Source: CAZLFQ01 sp964558975 (GTDB lineage: Bacteria; Pseudomonadota; Alphaproteobacteria; Rickettsiales; Midichloriaceae). Taken from it: 64,000 nucleotides of DNA. Each line of letters starts with the position of its first letter. Position 1 is the first letter of the stretch. Position numbers and translations under genes: made by a program. The notes beneath the pieces were generated by a model. It saw only the letters and a program-made list of their open reading frames with translations, made no database searches and was not told the origin of the DNA. The DNA lies in contig CAZLFQ010000003.1 of the NCBI GenBank assembly GCA_964558975.1, positions 99,933 to 163,932 of the forward strand, read 5' to 3'. Positions 45,343 through 54,542 of this stretch are shown one piece after another.

Positions 45343-46299
45343 ATGTCAAAGCGTCCTAAAATTGCGTTAATTGGTGGTGGAAATATAGGCGGCACGCTTG
45401 CCCACCTATGTGGGTTAAGATCATTGGGTGATGTCGTCATTTTGGATAGAGGTGGCGGGGTAGCTGCAGGTAAAGCCCTTGATATTGAGCAAAGCTCGTC
45501 GATTGAAGGTTATGATGCCCAAATGTGGGGTACTGCTGATTATTCTCAGACAAAAGGAGCTGATGTTGTAATCATCACAGCAGGCGTGCCAAGGCAACCA
45601 GGAATGAGCCGTGATGACCTTTTAAGTGTAAATGCCGAAGTAATTAAGACTGTGGCACAAGGTGTTAAAGAATACTGCCCCAAGGCATTTGTAATAGTTG
45701 TTACAAATCCTTTAGATGCAATGGTTTATACGTTCCAGAAGGAAAGTGGATTGCCTCATCATATGGTAACAGGTATGGCGGGGGTGCTTGACTCTGCTAG
45801 ATTTAAGCTATTCTTATCTAGAGAATTTAATGTATCTGGTGAAGATATTTCTGCAATGGTACTTGGTGGGCATGGTGATACAATGGTTCCTTTGGTTCGC
45901 TATACCACAGTTGCTGGTATTCCAATTCCTGACTTAATTAAAATGGGATGGACTACGAAAGATAAAATAGACAAAATTTTGGATCGTACAAGAAATGGCG
46001 GAGCTGAAATAGTTCAATTATTGCAAAAGGGTTCAGCATTTTATGCGCCTGCAACAGCTGCTATGGAAATGGCTGAGTCATACCTTCACGATAGAAAACG
46101 TGTGCTTCCATGCGCATCATATCTAAATGGGGAATACGGGGTTAAAGGTCTTTATGTAGGTGTTCCTGTTGTAATTGGTTCTAAAGGAGTGGAGCGAGTT
46201 ATTGAAGTTGAGCTAACAAAAGATGAGAAGGCTATGTTTGATACTTCTGTAAGTGCAGTGAAAGGTCTGGTCCAAGCGGTTGAAAAATTAGCGGCATAA
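45343..46299 (+). CDS. mdh: Malate dehydrogenase
   Basis: A 318-residue LDH-like malate dehydrogenase. The NAD loop is IALIGGGNIGGTLAHL; substrate arginines lie in GVPRQPGMSRDDLL and VVTNPLDAMVYT; the catalytic His is in LGGHGDTMVPLVRY. It interconverts malate and oxaloacetate in the TCA cycle. GGAGG lies 6-7 bp before the ATG, among the best ribosome-binding sites here. A motif shared with the phasin promoter lies upstream. Confidence 0.98.
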   Translation: MSKRPKIALIGGGNIGGTLAHLCGLRSLGDVVILDRGGGVAAGKALDIEQSSSIEGYDAQMWGTADYSQTKGADVVIITAGVPRQPGMSRDDLLSVNAEVIKTVAQGVKEYCPKAFVIVVTNPLDAMVYTFQKESGLPHHMVTGMAGVLDSARFKLFLSREFNVSGEDISAMVLGGHGDTMVPLVRYTTVAGIPIPDLIKMGWTTKDKIDKILDRTRNGGAEIVQLLQKGSAFYAPATAAMEMAESYLHDRKRVLPCASYLNGEYGVKGLYVGVPVVIGSKGVERVIEVELTKDEKAMFDTSVSAVKGLVQAVEKLAA

Positions 46300-46303
46300 A
46301 ATT

Positions 46304-46717
46304 ATGTCAAAGTTCTATGTGCTCTTGCTATTACTAGCTCCATTATCAGCTCATGCTGGGATTGATAAGGATATAATGGCTATGGTTAAGGGTGACTATT
46401 TAAATGGTATGTATAATTGTGAAGTGAAAGACACTTTGTCATCAAATATTGTCAATTTGAAGTTAGTACTTAATGGCACAGAAAATAGATATGATGCACA
46501 TTTTTATGATGGGAAGAAAACCGTCGTAGTAGGTGAGGGATTATTTGATTCTGAGTTTCCAAATAAATTAGTTCTAAATTATATACATAAGATAGAAGGG
46601 CATAGCGGAAAAATGACGTTGAATTTTTCAGATGAGAAAAAGCAAATAGGCGGAAACTGGTACAGCTTCGCATCTTTTAAATTAGGGTCACTAAGCTGTT
46701 TAAAGACTAAGAAATGA
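46304..46717 (+). CDS. Hypothetical secreted protein
   Basis: A 137-residue protein with a Sec signal peptide (residues 1-18, FYVLLLLLAPLSAHAG, cleavage after AHA). The mature part appears beta-rich with two cysteines (one near the N-terminus, one near the C-terminus, SCLKTKK) that may form a disulfide. No known family is recognised; a small lipocalin-like or beta-sandwich periplasmic protein is possible. It follows mdh by 4 bp, and its stop overlaps the next gene's start by 4 bp. Confidence 0.7.
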   Translation: MSKFYVLLLLLAPLSAHAGIDKDIMAMVKGDYLNGMYNCEVKDTLSSNIVNLKLVLNGTENRYDAHFYDGKKTVVVGEGLFDSEFPNKLVLNYIHKIEGHSGKMTLNFSDEKKQIGGNWYSFASFKLGSLSCLKTKK

Positions 46718-47217
46718 TCCTGCAAAAAGATAATTTGACACTGCAGCCGATGGTCAATGAGCATGCTGAGTTCTATATTCAGTTGCTTAATATTCCTGAG
46801 GTAAGTAATAGAATAAATAGGCCATTACCTTTTACTTACGAGGACTTTGAAAAAGACTTGAAGCATGCTAACAATCCAGATTGCTTCGTTTGGATTATAA
46901 GGGCTAAAGAAGAGTTGTGTGGTGTTATTAATTCTGCTGTAAGACAAGGCACTAATGGTAAAATTTACCAATTTGGATATTGGGTTCATCCTGACTACAC
47001 TGGGCGTGGTATAGCAACAAAAGCTAGCATAATGGTAAGAGATTTTTTGATAGATAAAGGTGCAGAAAGGATTCAAGCTCTTGTAGAGCCTGACAATTTA
47101 GCTTCCATCAAGGTGTTAGAAAAAAGTGGCTATAAAAAAGAAGGCTTGTTAAGAAAATACTATCCTATTCTTCGAAAAGGGCTGGTTGATGTTTTTATCT
47201 TCTCCTATTTAGCATGA
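46714..47217 (+). CDS. GNAT family N-acetyltransferase, RimJ/RimL type
   Basis: A 167-residue acetyltransferase with the RimJ/RimL layout: YQFGYWVHPDYTGRGIATKAS holds the acetyl-CoA pyrophosphate loop, and VEPDNLASIKVLEKSGYKKEGLLRKY is the conserved C-terminal block. It likely acetylates an N-terminal amine of a ribosomal protein or a small molecule. It is coupled to the secreted protein gene (ATGA overlap). Confidence 0.88.
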   Translation: MILQKDNLTLQPMVNEHAEFYIQLLNIPEVSNRINRPLPFTYEDFEKDLKHANNPDCFVWIIRAKEELCGVINSAVRQGTNGKIYQFGYWVHPDYTGRGIATKASIMVRDFLIDKGAERIQALVEPDNLASIKVLEKSGYKKEGLLRKYYPILRKGLVDVFIFSYLA

Positions 47218-47275
47218 TAACTTGTGTAAACATAGATTTTATATTATAATTCGCTCCTCATATTAGGGGTATATT

Positions 47276-49756
47276 ATGAAATATTTACAAAATCACCAAG
47301 AAATTCGCGCTCTCTCAACAGAAGAGCTAGTTCAGTATGCGGAAGAGTTTTTAAAAGAACATACAAACTCACAGCTTGAAGCACTTTTTGCAAAAGTTAA
47401 GGATGGAAAATCTGCATTCAAGCAACCTTTGGTTTCTAGCTTAGTTGCGAAGCACAATGAATTAAAGTTGTTTGGGACTGAGGAAGTAAGAGCTGAAGAA
47501 TCAGTAAAATTTCAATTTCTTGATAATGTAACTGTAGAAGCGCTGAGAGATACGTATGTTAGTAATGTTCTTGCTGTTGCGGTTGAGGAATATGGAGAAA
47601 AAATTGCAGTGTCGCTTGCAATTGCGATTAGAGGCAATAAACACAAAATTAAGTTTATTGAGAACGGCTTAGATTGCGGGTATGTACCGATTCTTTCTAG
47701 GCTTATTCCCACAAACAGAAATGACGATCCAAGAATGGGGCTTTTAAAAATAGTTGATATTTACACTGCTGCTTATGGCCTTGAAATATTAGGTCAAGGT
47801 ATTTTTGGCGCAGTTGACTTAAGCACTGATGAAAAAGTTGCTGGGGCAAAAGCTGAAGCTAGCAAGGTAATTGGTGATGCCTTAGATGCATTCATTAATA
47901 AATTTCAAGAAAAAGATAATTATGCTAAAGATCTTGAGGTCACATTAAATGAAGTAGAGCAAAGGCAAACAGGAGATAATTCTTGGATTATAGGTCTACA
48001 AACTGCAGCTGGAAAAATTCAGCAACAAATAGTTGAGAATGTCAAAAAAGCTATATTTTATCATGAAAAAAGTATTGAATTTAAAAAAAATGAAGTAGTA
48101 GTATCTGATTGTAATCTTAAGAAAGAAGAAGCTGTTTCTGCTGCTGTAAAGCTTTTAACAAATAAAGAAAATTCGAAGTATTTTAATAGATCCAATGAAC
48201 AAAATCCTTTTGTTCATTTCTTAGCTCTTTTAGGTAGCCAACTTGATCAAGCTTCAAATATTGCCATACTATCTGCAGTTTCTCTTGGAACTAAGCTTCA
48301 CTTGGCAGCGGCAAGTGGAGATTTGGATTTAGTAAAAAAGTTGGTTTTAGAAGATTTTGATATAAATGCTAAAGATGTTGACGGTGATACACCGTTATCA
48401 GCTGCAATTAAATGTGACAGAGCAGATATTGTTGGTTTTTTAATGCAGTGTCAGAATCAGCAAAGTCACTTAGATGTTGAAGTAATTACCAAGGCAATCA
48501 AAGCTGCTTTAAGAGATGGGTATAAAAATGCAATTAGAGAAATTCAGAAGTTTGGAGTGAAATTAGACCCGAACTGGCTATTAGAATTTGCTAAAGAAGG
48601 GGATCTTAAAGCAATAAAAACACTTTTAGAGTTGGGTGTTGATGTTAATTACCAAAATCAAAATGGGGTGACAGCTTTGCACAATGCTTGCCGTTATGGA
48701 AAGGAAAAGGTAGTTGAATTCCTATTAAGTAATGGAGCTAATAGTCAGCTAGAAACTGCAGGAGCGCTAAGTAAACCGCTGGATTTAGCTAGAATAGCAG
48801 GTCATGGTAGGATTATTGCTTTGCTTGAAAAAGCACAAGCAGTTCCACAGAGCCAATCCGCTACGAGTACTAGCAAAGCATCATCTAGTAATAGCTTGAG
48901 TTTGCATGAGGCGGTTAGTGATGGTGATATAGAAACTGTTCAGAAATTAATTGCTGCAAAAGTTGATGTAAACTTCAAGGATAGTGATGGAGATACACCA
49001 GCAATGATTGCTTGTATGTACGGAAATGCAAAATCATTAAAATTATTGATCGATGCTAAAGCAGATTTAAATTTAAGAGAAAATCATGGATTCACTGCTT
49101 TGATGAAAGCATGTACGCTTGATTCCGAAGAAAAAGCTTTGGAATGTGCAAAATTAATAATTGATGCAGGTGCTGACTTAACTGTATCTTATTGTAATAA
49201 TACAGCATTAGATATAGCTAAAAAACTAGGAAATATCGAAGTAGCAAACCTTATTAAAAACAAGCTTGGTGAAAATTTATATGAACCTGCCAAATCTGGT
49301 GACTTTAAAAAAGTAGCGCATCTAATTGATAATGGGGCTAATACAAATTTCCAAAAAGCTGAAGATGGTTCGACAGCTCTGCATATCGCAGCGTTCAATG
49401 GTCATTTAAGTATAGTAGATGGTTTGCTTTCTCCAGGGAATGCAAATCCTAATTTAGCCAGAAAGGACGGCTTTACACCTTTACATTTTGCTTGCATGAA
49501 AGGTCGTACAGATGTTGTTAAAAGATTGCTTGATTGTCCGAGTTTAGACAAGACTCTTAAAACTAATGCAGGCAAGACAGCGCTTGATATTGCAAAGGCA
49601 CAGGGACATACGAAGATTGTAGAAATGCTTGAAGCTCCATCTCGCAGTGCTTCAGCGAGCACAAGTTCTGGGTTTAGCGTTTCTATTGACATGACAGCTC
49701 AACTTACCAGAGCCCTGCAAAATAGTGCTTTAGGTGGGTATATGAATCAAAGATAG
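47276..49756 (+). CDS. Ankyrin-repeat protein, large
   Basis: An 826-residue protein. Residues 1-335 form a helical N-terminal domain without known relatives. From about 340 to 790 come roughly a dozen ankyrin repeats in two blocks separated by a Ser/Thr-rich linker near 525-540: LHLAAASGDLDLVKKLV, GVTALHNACRYGKEKVVEFLL, STALHIAAFNGHLSIVDGLL, FTPLHFACMKGRTDVVKRLL. Ankyrin proteins of Rickettsiales are often VirB/D4 substrates that bind host proteins; this is a candidate. AGGGG precedes the start. Confidence 0.92.
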   Translation: MKYLQNHQEIRALSTEELVQYAEEFLKEHTNSQLEALFAKVKDGKSAFKQPLVSSLVAKHNELKLFGTEEVRAEESVKFQFLDNVTVEALRDTYVSNVLAVAVEEYGEKIAVSLAIAIRGNKHKIKFIENGLDCGYVPILSRLIPTNRNDDPRMGLLKIVDIYTAAYGLEILGQGIFGAVDLSTDEKVAGAKAEASKVIGDALDAFINKFQEKDNYAKDLEVTLNEVEQRQTGDNSWIIGLQTAAGKIQQQIVENVKKAIFYHEKSIEFKKNEVVVSDCNLKKEEAVSAAVKLLTNKENSKYFNRSNEQNPFVHFLALLGSQLDQASNIAILSAVSLGTKLHLAAASGDLDLVKKLVLEDFDINAKDVDGDTPLSAAIKCDRADIVGFLMQCQNQQSHLDVEVITKAIKAALRDGYKNAIREIQKFGVKLDPNWLLEFAKEGDLKAIKTLLELGVDVNYQNQNGVTALHNACRYGKEKVVEFLLSNGANSQLETAGALSKPLDLARIAGHGRIIALLEKAQAVPQSQSATSTSKASSSNSLSLHEAVSDGDIETVQKLIAAKVDVNFKDSDGDTPAMIACMYGNAKSLKLLIDAKADLNLRENHGFTALMKACTLDSEEKALECAKLIIDAGADLTVSYCNNTALDIAKKLGNIEVANLIKNKLGENLYEPAKSGDFKKVAHLIDNGANTNFQKAEDGSTALHIAAFNGHLSIVDGLLSPGNANPNLARKDGFTPLHFACMKGRTDVVKRLLDCPSLDKTLKTNAGKTALDIAKAQGHTKIVEMLEAPSRSASASTSSGFSVSIDMTAQLTRALQNSALGGYMNQR

Positions 49757-49776
49757 ATTGTGTATGGAAGAGTGAG

Positions 49777-49851
49777 TGGTGCCGTTAGCAAGAATCGAAC
49801 CTGCGACCTCTTCATTACCAATGAAGTGCACTGCCACTGTGCAATAACGGC
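49777..49851 (-). tRNA. tRNA-Thr (GGT)
   Basis: On the minus strand GCCGTTA pairs with TAACGGC as acceptor stem, the anticodon stem-loop is CTTCA-TTGGTAA-TGAAG (anticodon GGT), the T loop is GGTTCGATTC, and CCA is encoded. It decodes ACC/ACU threonine codons. It lies between an ankyrin gene and the sequon-rich membrane protein cluster. Confidence 0.95.
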
Positions 49852-49965
49852 ATTTCGCTAATGTCTGACGATACTACCCATTTTTATCGTATTTGCAAGG
49901 GGGGATATGGTCTTGCAAAAAGAGATATCTACGCTACGCTTTACATAATATATGTAGAGGGGTAT

Positions 49966-50178
49966 ATGGAAGAAATTACTTGGGATAACAATACTACAGT
50001 TCAAACTTTTGAATATAGCACTGAAGAAGCAAACACCACTTCAATGCCAGAAAAGCGCGATGATGTAGCCTATTACACCTATGTATCTATTACAGCAATC
50101 CTTGCATTAGCATTGGGAGTAAATCTTCTTTATCGATGCTTTAATCATGATGTAAAAAATACCACTCCAGATATTTAA
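49966..50178 (+). CDS. Small sequon-rich single-span membrane protein
   Basis: A 70-residue protein from ATG 49966, chosen because AGAGGGG lies 5 bp before it; an upstream in-frame ATG at 49861 starts beside the tRNA and gives unlike sequence. The N-terminal half has no signal peptide and has NNTT and ANTT sequons. One membrane helix (YVSITAILALALGVNLLY, about 40-57) is followed by a short tail ending NTTPDI. It appears to be a small cousin of the two larger genes that follow. Function is unknown. Confidence 0.6.
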   Translation: MEEITWDNNTTVQTFEYSTEEANTTSMPEKRDDVAYYTYVSITAILALALGVNLLYRCFNHDVKNTTPDI

Positions 50179-50239
50179 ATTATATTGCATTAAGCTCTAA
50201 TCTCACTATTAATATTGATATATTATTCGAGAGACGTTT

Positions 50240-50881
50240 GTGGAATATTTTGATACTGCTCATATTATTGCTGACAATAATACAGGAATCATTTTTGGGT
50301 TGGCCGCTGAGTGCAGGAACTTGGATGATGCATTTTATTCAGTTCGGTTTTCCATTAGCGAGCAGTATATAAATGGTACTGAAATTGATAATTATGAACT
50401 TTGTGGTAATGGTGAGTTGGGTTCATATATGTTGCCCAATTACTGTAGTAAAAACACCGCTGGATTTTCTGGATGTACCAACTTAGATAATCTTACAGAC
50501 CAATTTTTTAACATCATTAAAAATGAATCTGAAAAAGAGTCAGAGCATTATTTTGCATATTCACCTTTTGGTGGAAGTATTTTTTGGATTGCTGTTCAAG
50601 GCGATATCCCATTTAATAATTTAAATACGGATGGAACGCCTACTAATTGTTTAAATGAAACAATCTATAGTAGTGATGATCCGCTTCTAGGAGAAGCACA
50701 AAAAGCTGCTTTTAAGATGAGACAAGTATTGTATTGTCCTCATGAACCTATCCCATTCCCACTAGGAGGGGTGATTGCTTTGAGTACGTCTTCTTTGATA
50801 TTCTCTTTGATATTTTTAGCTGCCACGTACACAGTTATTGGTGAAATAGTAAAAAGTAAAAATACTTATATGCAAGTATAA
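50240..50881 (+). CDS. Sequon-rich tail-anchored-like membrane protein A
   Basis: A 213-residue protein starting at GTG (MEYFDTAH). Residues 1-170 are polar with several cysteines and five Asn-X-Ser/Thr sequons (NNT, NGT, NLT, NES, NET). One membrane helix (about 172-200, GGVIALSTSSLIFSLIFLAATYTVIG) is followed by the tail KSKNTYMQV. It is a paralog of the next gene: both begin MEYFD, share an NGTEI block and cysteine positions, and end Y-x-Q-V. There is no signal peptide. The design recalls eukaryotic single-span receptors; a host-membrane effector is possible. Confidence 0.65.
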   Translation: MEYFDTAHIIADNNTGIIFGLAAECRNLDDAFYSVRFSISEQYINGTEIDNYELCGNGELGSYMLPNYCSKNTAGFSGCTNLDNLTDQFFNIIKNESEKESEHYFAYSPFGGSIFWIAVQGDIPFNNLNTDGTPTNCLNETIYSSDDPLLGEAQKAAFKMRQVLYCPHEPIPFPLGGVIALSTSSLIFSLIFLAATYTVIGEIVKSKNTYMQV

Positions 50882-50898
50882 GTGTATTGGAGAAAATT

Positions 50899-51573
50899 AT
50901 GGAATATTTTGATCAGCCAGCCTGCGATTATCTTAGCTTAGGCTTTGCCTTTGATGAAGGTTATGGTGCGCATGGAGAAACTAACGTAATGGCTGCAGCA
51001 AGTTTGCAGTATTGCAACGGTACGGAAATAACTAGCTATAATTTTAATGGTACTGGAATTGAAATCTATGATCATAATCCATGTAATTTAACACAAAGCC
51101 TAAATGCCTCAAATACTCTGAATAACACTCAGTTTGTTGATTACGTAAAATCAATAGTTGTTAACGCCAGTGCCATGTCACAGAAAAATATGATAGTTTC
51201 TGAAAATGATAAAAATCATCCAGATTGTGCTGCATTTGCGCTAGATCTTTTTAATCACAGTGGGTGGTTAAAAAACTATTCTGACTATAAATATCTATTT
51301 ATTTATCCCGGTGATAAGTCGGATGATTGTATGAATACGACAAAAAATTGGAATGAAACTAATGATTTATTAGGAATGGCTCGAGAATCTGCATTTCAAA
51401 TATCTCTCGATAAGAGGTGTGCTGGCGTTGAGCCAGCTCCTTCTACTAGTGATAATAGCAGTTTGAAGTCTGGTCTTATTGTGGGTGGTGTTTTGACGGG
51501 TGTATGTGTAGTTGCATTAATAGCGGCATATGTATTACACAAGAAAGACCACGTTGGCTATACGCAAGTCTAA
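50899..51573 (+). CDS. Sequon-rich tail-anchored-like membrane protein B
   Basis: A 224-residue protein. ATG 50899 is preferred over TTG 50887 because GGAG stands 6 bp before it and it restores the MEYFD start of its paralog. Residues 1-185 carry eleven Asn-X-Ser/Thr sequons (NGT twice, NLT, NAS twice, NNT, NHS, NYS, NTT, NET, NSS) and several cysteines. One helix (about 190-211, SGLIVGGVLTGVCVVALIAAYVL) leads to the basic tail HKKDHVGYTQV. The last residues fit a YxxV sorting signal and a class I PDZ ligand (T-x-V). Function is unknown. Confidence 0.65.
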   Translation: MEYFDQPACDYLSLGFAFDEGYGAHGETNVMAAASLQYCNGTEITSYNFNGTGIEIYDHNPCNLTQSLNASNTLNNTQFVDYVKSIVVNASAMSQKNMIVSENDKNHPDCAAFALDLFNHSGWLKNYSDYKYLFIYPGDKSDDCMNTTKNWNETNDLLGMARESAFQISLDKRCAGVEPAPSTSDNSSLKSGLIVGGVLTGVCVVALIAAYVLHKKDHVGYTQV

Positions 51574-51632
51574 TTTTACTAGATAAATGCCTTAAATTAT
51601 GCTAATTATCAGCTACGAACAGGTTTTTATCT

Positions 51633-53537
51633 ATGAGCAAAAATAGTAAGCAGCCAACGCTAATTAAAAGAATCAAGAAGAAAGCATTTTTACTTAGGCT
51701 GTTTGCTATCGCCTTTACAGCTATATTCTGGTTGGGCATTATTATTGGTTTTGTTTTTCTGTTCTACTCTAGAGATTTGCCTGATCTTACAGAATTCGCA
51801 AATAATGATCGCAAGCCACAGATAACAATTAGATCTGCAGATGGAGTTGTGCTTGCAAAATATGGTGATTTGCACGGGCAATCTTTAACTTATTCACAAA
51901 TTCCACAAACATTGATAGAAGCTGTAATTGCGACGGAAGACCAAAGATTCTTTGATCATTTTGGCTTTGATATTTTCGGCATTATGCGTGCCTACATTAA
52001 AAATATGAGGGCAGGGCGTTATGTTCAAGGAGGAAGTACAATAAGCCAACAGCTTGCTAAAGTTGTATATTTAACACCAGAAAAAACTTTAAAAAGAAAG
52101 ATTCTTGAGGTGATGATATCGCTTCAACTAGAGAATAAATTTACAAAAGAACAACTCCTAACTCTTTACTTGAATAGAATTTATTTAGGTGCTGGTAACT
52201 ATGGAATTGATGCTGCATCACGCTATTATTTCGGTAAGAAAGCTGAAGACATTAATTTGTATGAGTCAGCAATTCTTGCTGGCATGATCAAAGCACCATC
52301 AAGATATTCTCCCGCAAACAACCCAAAGCTTTCAATTGAAAGAGCCCAGTTTGTGTTGGAAAGAATGATTGATGAGGGATATGTAACAAAGGAGCAAGCT
52401 AAGACTGCTGTACCACCAGTTATCATTAAACGTGGATTCGCACGTGGCGCACTAAAAAACCCATATTTTACAGACTATATAGTGTCTGAAATATCGGAAT
52501 TAATAGAAAATCCAAACCAAGATTTGAATGTATATACAACATTTGACCTACATGCACAGGAAGTTTTAGAAGCAACAGTAGCTGCAAAAATGCAAGATTC
52601 GGAAAAACTTAATGCATCACAGGTTGCTGCAGTAATTATGGAGCCAAATGGCGCAATTAAAGCTATGATTGGTGGTAAAGGCTATGATGCTAGTCAGTTT
52701 AACCGTGCAGTCTCTTCAAAACGTCAACCTGGTTCAGCGTTTAAATTGTTTGTATATCTTGCAGCGATAGAGAATGGATATAGTCCAAGTGATACATTCA
52801 CTGATGAGCCAATAAGCTATCCTCAAGGAGTAGGCCTTCCAAGTTGGACTCCAAAGAACTTTAATAATAAATTTGAAGGATCGATGACTCTTGAAAGAGC
52901 TTTTGCACTTTCAATTAATACTATTGCAGTACAAGTTTCTGAAGCTGTTGGTAGAGAAAAAGTAGTAGAGATGGCAAAAAGGCTTGGTATTGAATCATTT
53001 GTTCCATCACTGCCGAGTATAGCTTTAGGTTCTACTGATTTAACACTTTTAGAGTTGACACAAGCCTATGCACATGTTGCAAATTCTGGGCTTAAGACTA
53101 AAGCATTTGGTGTTTTGCAAATAACAGATAAAACAGACAATGTTTTATATGAATATGAGGGAATACATTTAGAGACAGTTTTAGATGAGAAGACAGTATC
53201 AACAATGAAGTCAATGCTGTCAGTTGTAGTTGAAAGAGGTACAGGCAAAAATGCGGATATGCCGTACAAATTAGTTTATGGCAAGACTGGTACTAGCCAA
53301 GACTTTAAGGATGCGTGGTTTGTAGGTTTTACAGACGAAATTGTTGCTGGATTCTGGGTTGGTAACGATGATAATCAACCAATGAAAAGAGTGTCAGGTG
53401 GAACATTGCCTGCAATTATGTGGAAAGATTTTGTTACAAATGTTGGGGAGATAAAAAAAACAGAATTATTGACCAGCGGAAATTCTGAAGTCTCTTTGTT
53501 TGATGTTTTGTTTAGCAATGAACCCAAGAATCATTAA
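51633..53537 (+). CDS. mrcA: Penicillin-binding protein 1A
   Basis: A 634-residue class A PBP. A membrane anchor (about 23-47) is followed by the GT51 transglycosylase domain (ATEDQRFFDHFGFD with catalytic Glu, GGSTISQQLAK) and the transpeptidase domain with Ser368-x-x-Lys371 in RQPGSAFKLF, SxN as SINT, and KTG at 551-553. It polymerises and crosslinks peptidoglycan. Many Rickettsiales lack class A PBPs, so its presence suggests a real cell wall. It is shorter than E. coli PBP1a, lacking the OB-type insert. Confidence 0.95.
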   Translation: MSKNSKQPTLIKRIKKKAFLLRLFAIAFTAIFWLGIIIGFVFLFYSRDLPDLTEFANNDRKPQITIRSADGVVLAKYGDLHGQSLTYSQIPQTLIEAVIATEDQRFFDHFGFDIFGIMRAYIKNMRAGRYVQGGSTISQQLAKVVYLTPEKTLKRKILEVMISLQLENKFTKEQLLTLYLNRIYLGAGNYGIDAASRYYFGKKAEDINLYESAILAGMIKAPSRYSPANNPKLSIERAQFVLERMIDEGYVTKEQAKTAVPPVIIKRGFARGALKNPYFTDYIVSEISELIENPNQDLNVYTTFDLHAQEVLEATVAAKMQDSEKLNASQVAAVIMEPNGAIKAMIGGKGYDASQFNRAVSSKRQPGSAFKLFVYLAAIENGYSPSDTFTDEPISYPQGVGLPSWTPKNFNNKFEGSMTLERAFALSINTIAVQVSEAVGREKVVEMAKRLGIESFVPSLPSIALGSTDLTLLELTQAYAHVANSGLKTKAFGVLQITDKTDNVLYEYEGIHLETVLDEKTVSTMKSMLSVVVERGTGKNADMPYKLVYGKTGTSQDFKDAWFVGFTDEIVAGFWVGNDDNQPMKRVSGGTLPAIMWKDFVTNVGEIKKTELLTSGNSEVSLFDVLFSNEPKNH

Positions 53538-53940
53538 AAATTGTGGTCTTGGTGGAGTTCAGTCTTTGGCGCGAGACATTGCCAAGCAACTAAGGCCGAT
53601 GAGTGTTATATGCTTGAGAGGAGATCTTGGGGCAGGTAAGACCACTTTTACTAAATATTTGATTGAGTCTTTACTGGATTGCAAACAAGAAATAACCAGT
53701 CCAACCTTTAATTTAGTTCATACATATGACACAAAAGTTGGGAAGGTTTGGCATTTTGATTTATACAGGTTAAAAGATGCTGATGAAGTCTATGAGTTAG
53801 GTATAGAAGATGCATTTTCTGCAGGTATTACTATCATCGAGTGGCCTGAAATAATAGAGGACTTATTACCAGATAATGTTATAAACATAAGTCTAGAATT
53901 TGCTGAAGGTGGGAATAGTAGGAATATATTAATAGGTTGA
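53518..53940 (+). CDS. tsaE: tRNA threonylcarbamoyladenosine ATPase TsaE
   Basis: A 140-residue P-loop protein: Walker A RGDLGAGKTTFTKYL, switch SPTFNLVHTYD, then HFDLYRLKDADEVYELGIED and IEWPE. TsaE helps TsaB/TsaD make the t6A37 modification of tRNAs reading ANN codons. The start is set at ATG 53518 (MNPRIIKN), giving a 20-bp overlap with pbp1A; a longer frame from 53500 adds six residues that do not look conserved. Confidence 0.93.
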   Translation: MNPRIIKNCGLGGVQSLARDIAKQLRPMSVICLRGDLGAGKTTFTKYLIESLLDCKQEITSPTFNLVHTYDTKVGKVWHFDLYRLKDADEVYELGIEDAFSAGITIIEWPEIIEDLLPDNVINISLEFAEGGNSRNILIG

Positions 53941-53941
53941 A

Positions 53942-54541
53942 ATGAACGCAATTATTAAAAAATTAGAAGTTGGGAATATTCAAGTTTCCGAGGAACAAGC
54001 CAAAGAAGCAGTGAAAACACTTTTACGATTTATCGGTGAAAACCCGAATAGAGAAGGGTTAAAACAAACACCTTCTAGGGTTGTTAAAAGTTTTAAAGAA
54101 TTGTATTCTGGATACTTACAAGATTCGGAAGAAGTTCTATCTAAAACTTTTGAAGATTTTCTGGATTATGAAGAATTTGTTTTACTAAAAGATATAAGTT
54201 TCACATCAACTTGCGAGCATCACATGCTCCCATTTGTTGGTAAGGTTCATATAGCATATGTGCCAAACAAAAAAGTAGTTGGTATTAGTAAATTAGCAAG
54301 AGTTGTAGAAGTTTTTGCTAAGCGCTTACAGATTCAAGAAAAGATGACAGTTCAGATAGCTGAAGCAATACAACGTACTCTTGATGCCAAAGGCGTTGCT
54401 GTTGTTATGGAAGCTAAGCATTTTTGTATGTCAATGCGTGGCGTTAAAAACGCTGACTCATCAATGCATACGTCTCACTACACAGGAATATTTGATGAAA
54501 ATGATAAGATCCTACAAAGGTTTGTTAATTCAATAAAGTAG
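53942..54541 (+). CDS. folE: GTP cyclohydrolase I
   Basis: A 199-residue FolE. The motifs are ENPNREGLKQTPSRV, FTSTCEHHMLPFVGKVHIAYVP with zinc ligands Cys and His, GISKLARVVEVFAKRLQIQE, and the second zinc Cys in EAKHFCMSMRG. It makes dihydroneopterin triphosphate, the first step of folate synthesis. It begins 1 bp after tsaE. With folB and the FolM-like SDR it suggests the organism keeps at least part of the folate pathway. Confidence 0.97.
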   Translation: MNAIIKKLEVGNIQVSEEQAKEAVKTLLRFIGENPNREGLKQTPSRVVKSFKELYSGYLQDSEEVLSKTFEDFLDYEEFVLLKDISFTSTCEHHMLPFVGKVHIAYVPNKKVVGISKLARVVEVFAKRLQIQEKMTVQIAEAIQRTLDAKGVAVVMEAKHFCMSMRGVKNADSSMHTSHYTGIFDENDKILQRFVNSIK

Positions 54542-54542
54542 C

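Noticed and set aside
49861..49965. Upstream ATG for the small membrane protein
   Set aside because: It begins only 9 bp from the tRNA and has no ribosome-binding site, whereas ATG 49966 has AGAGGGG.
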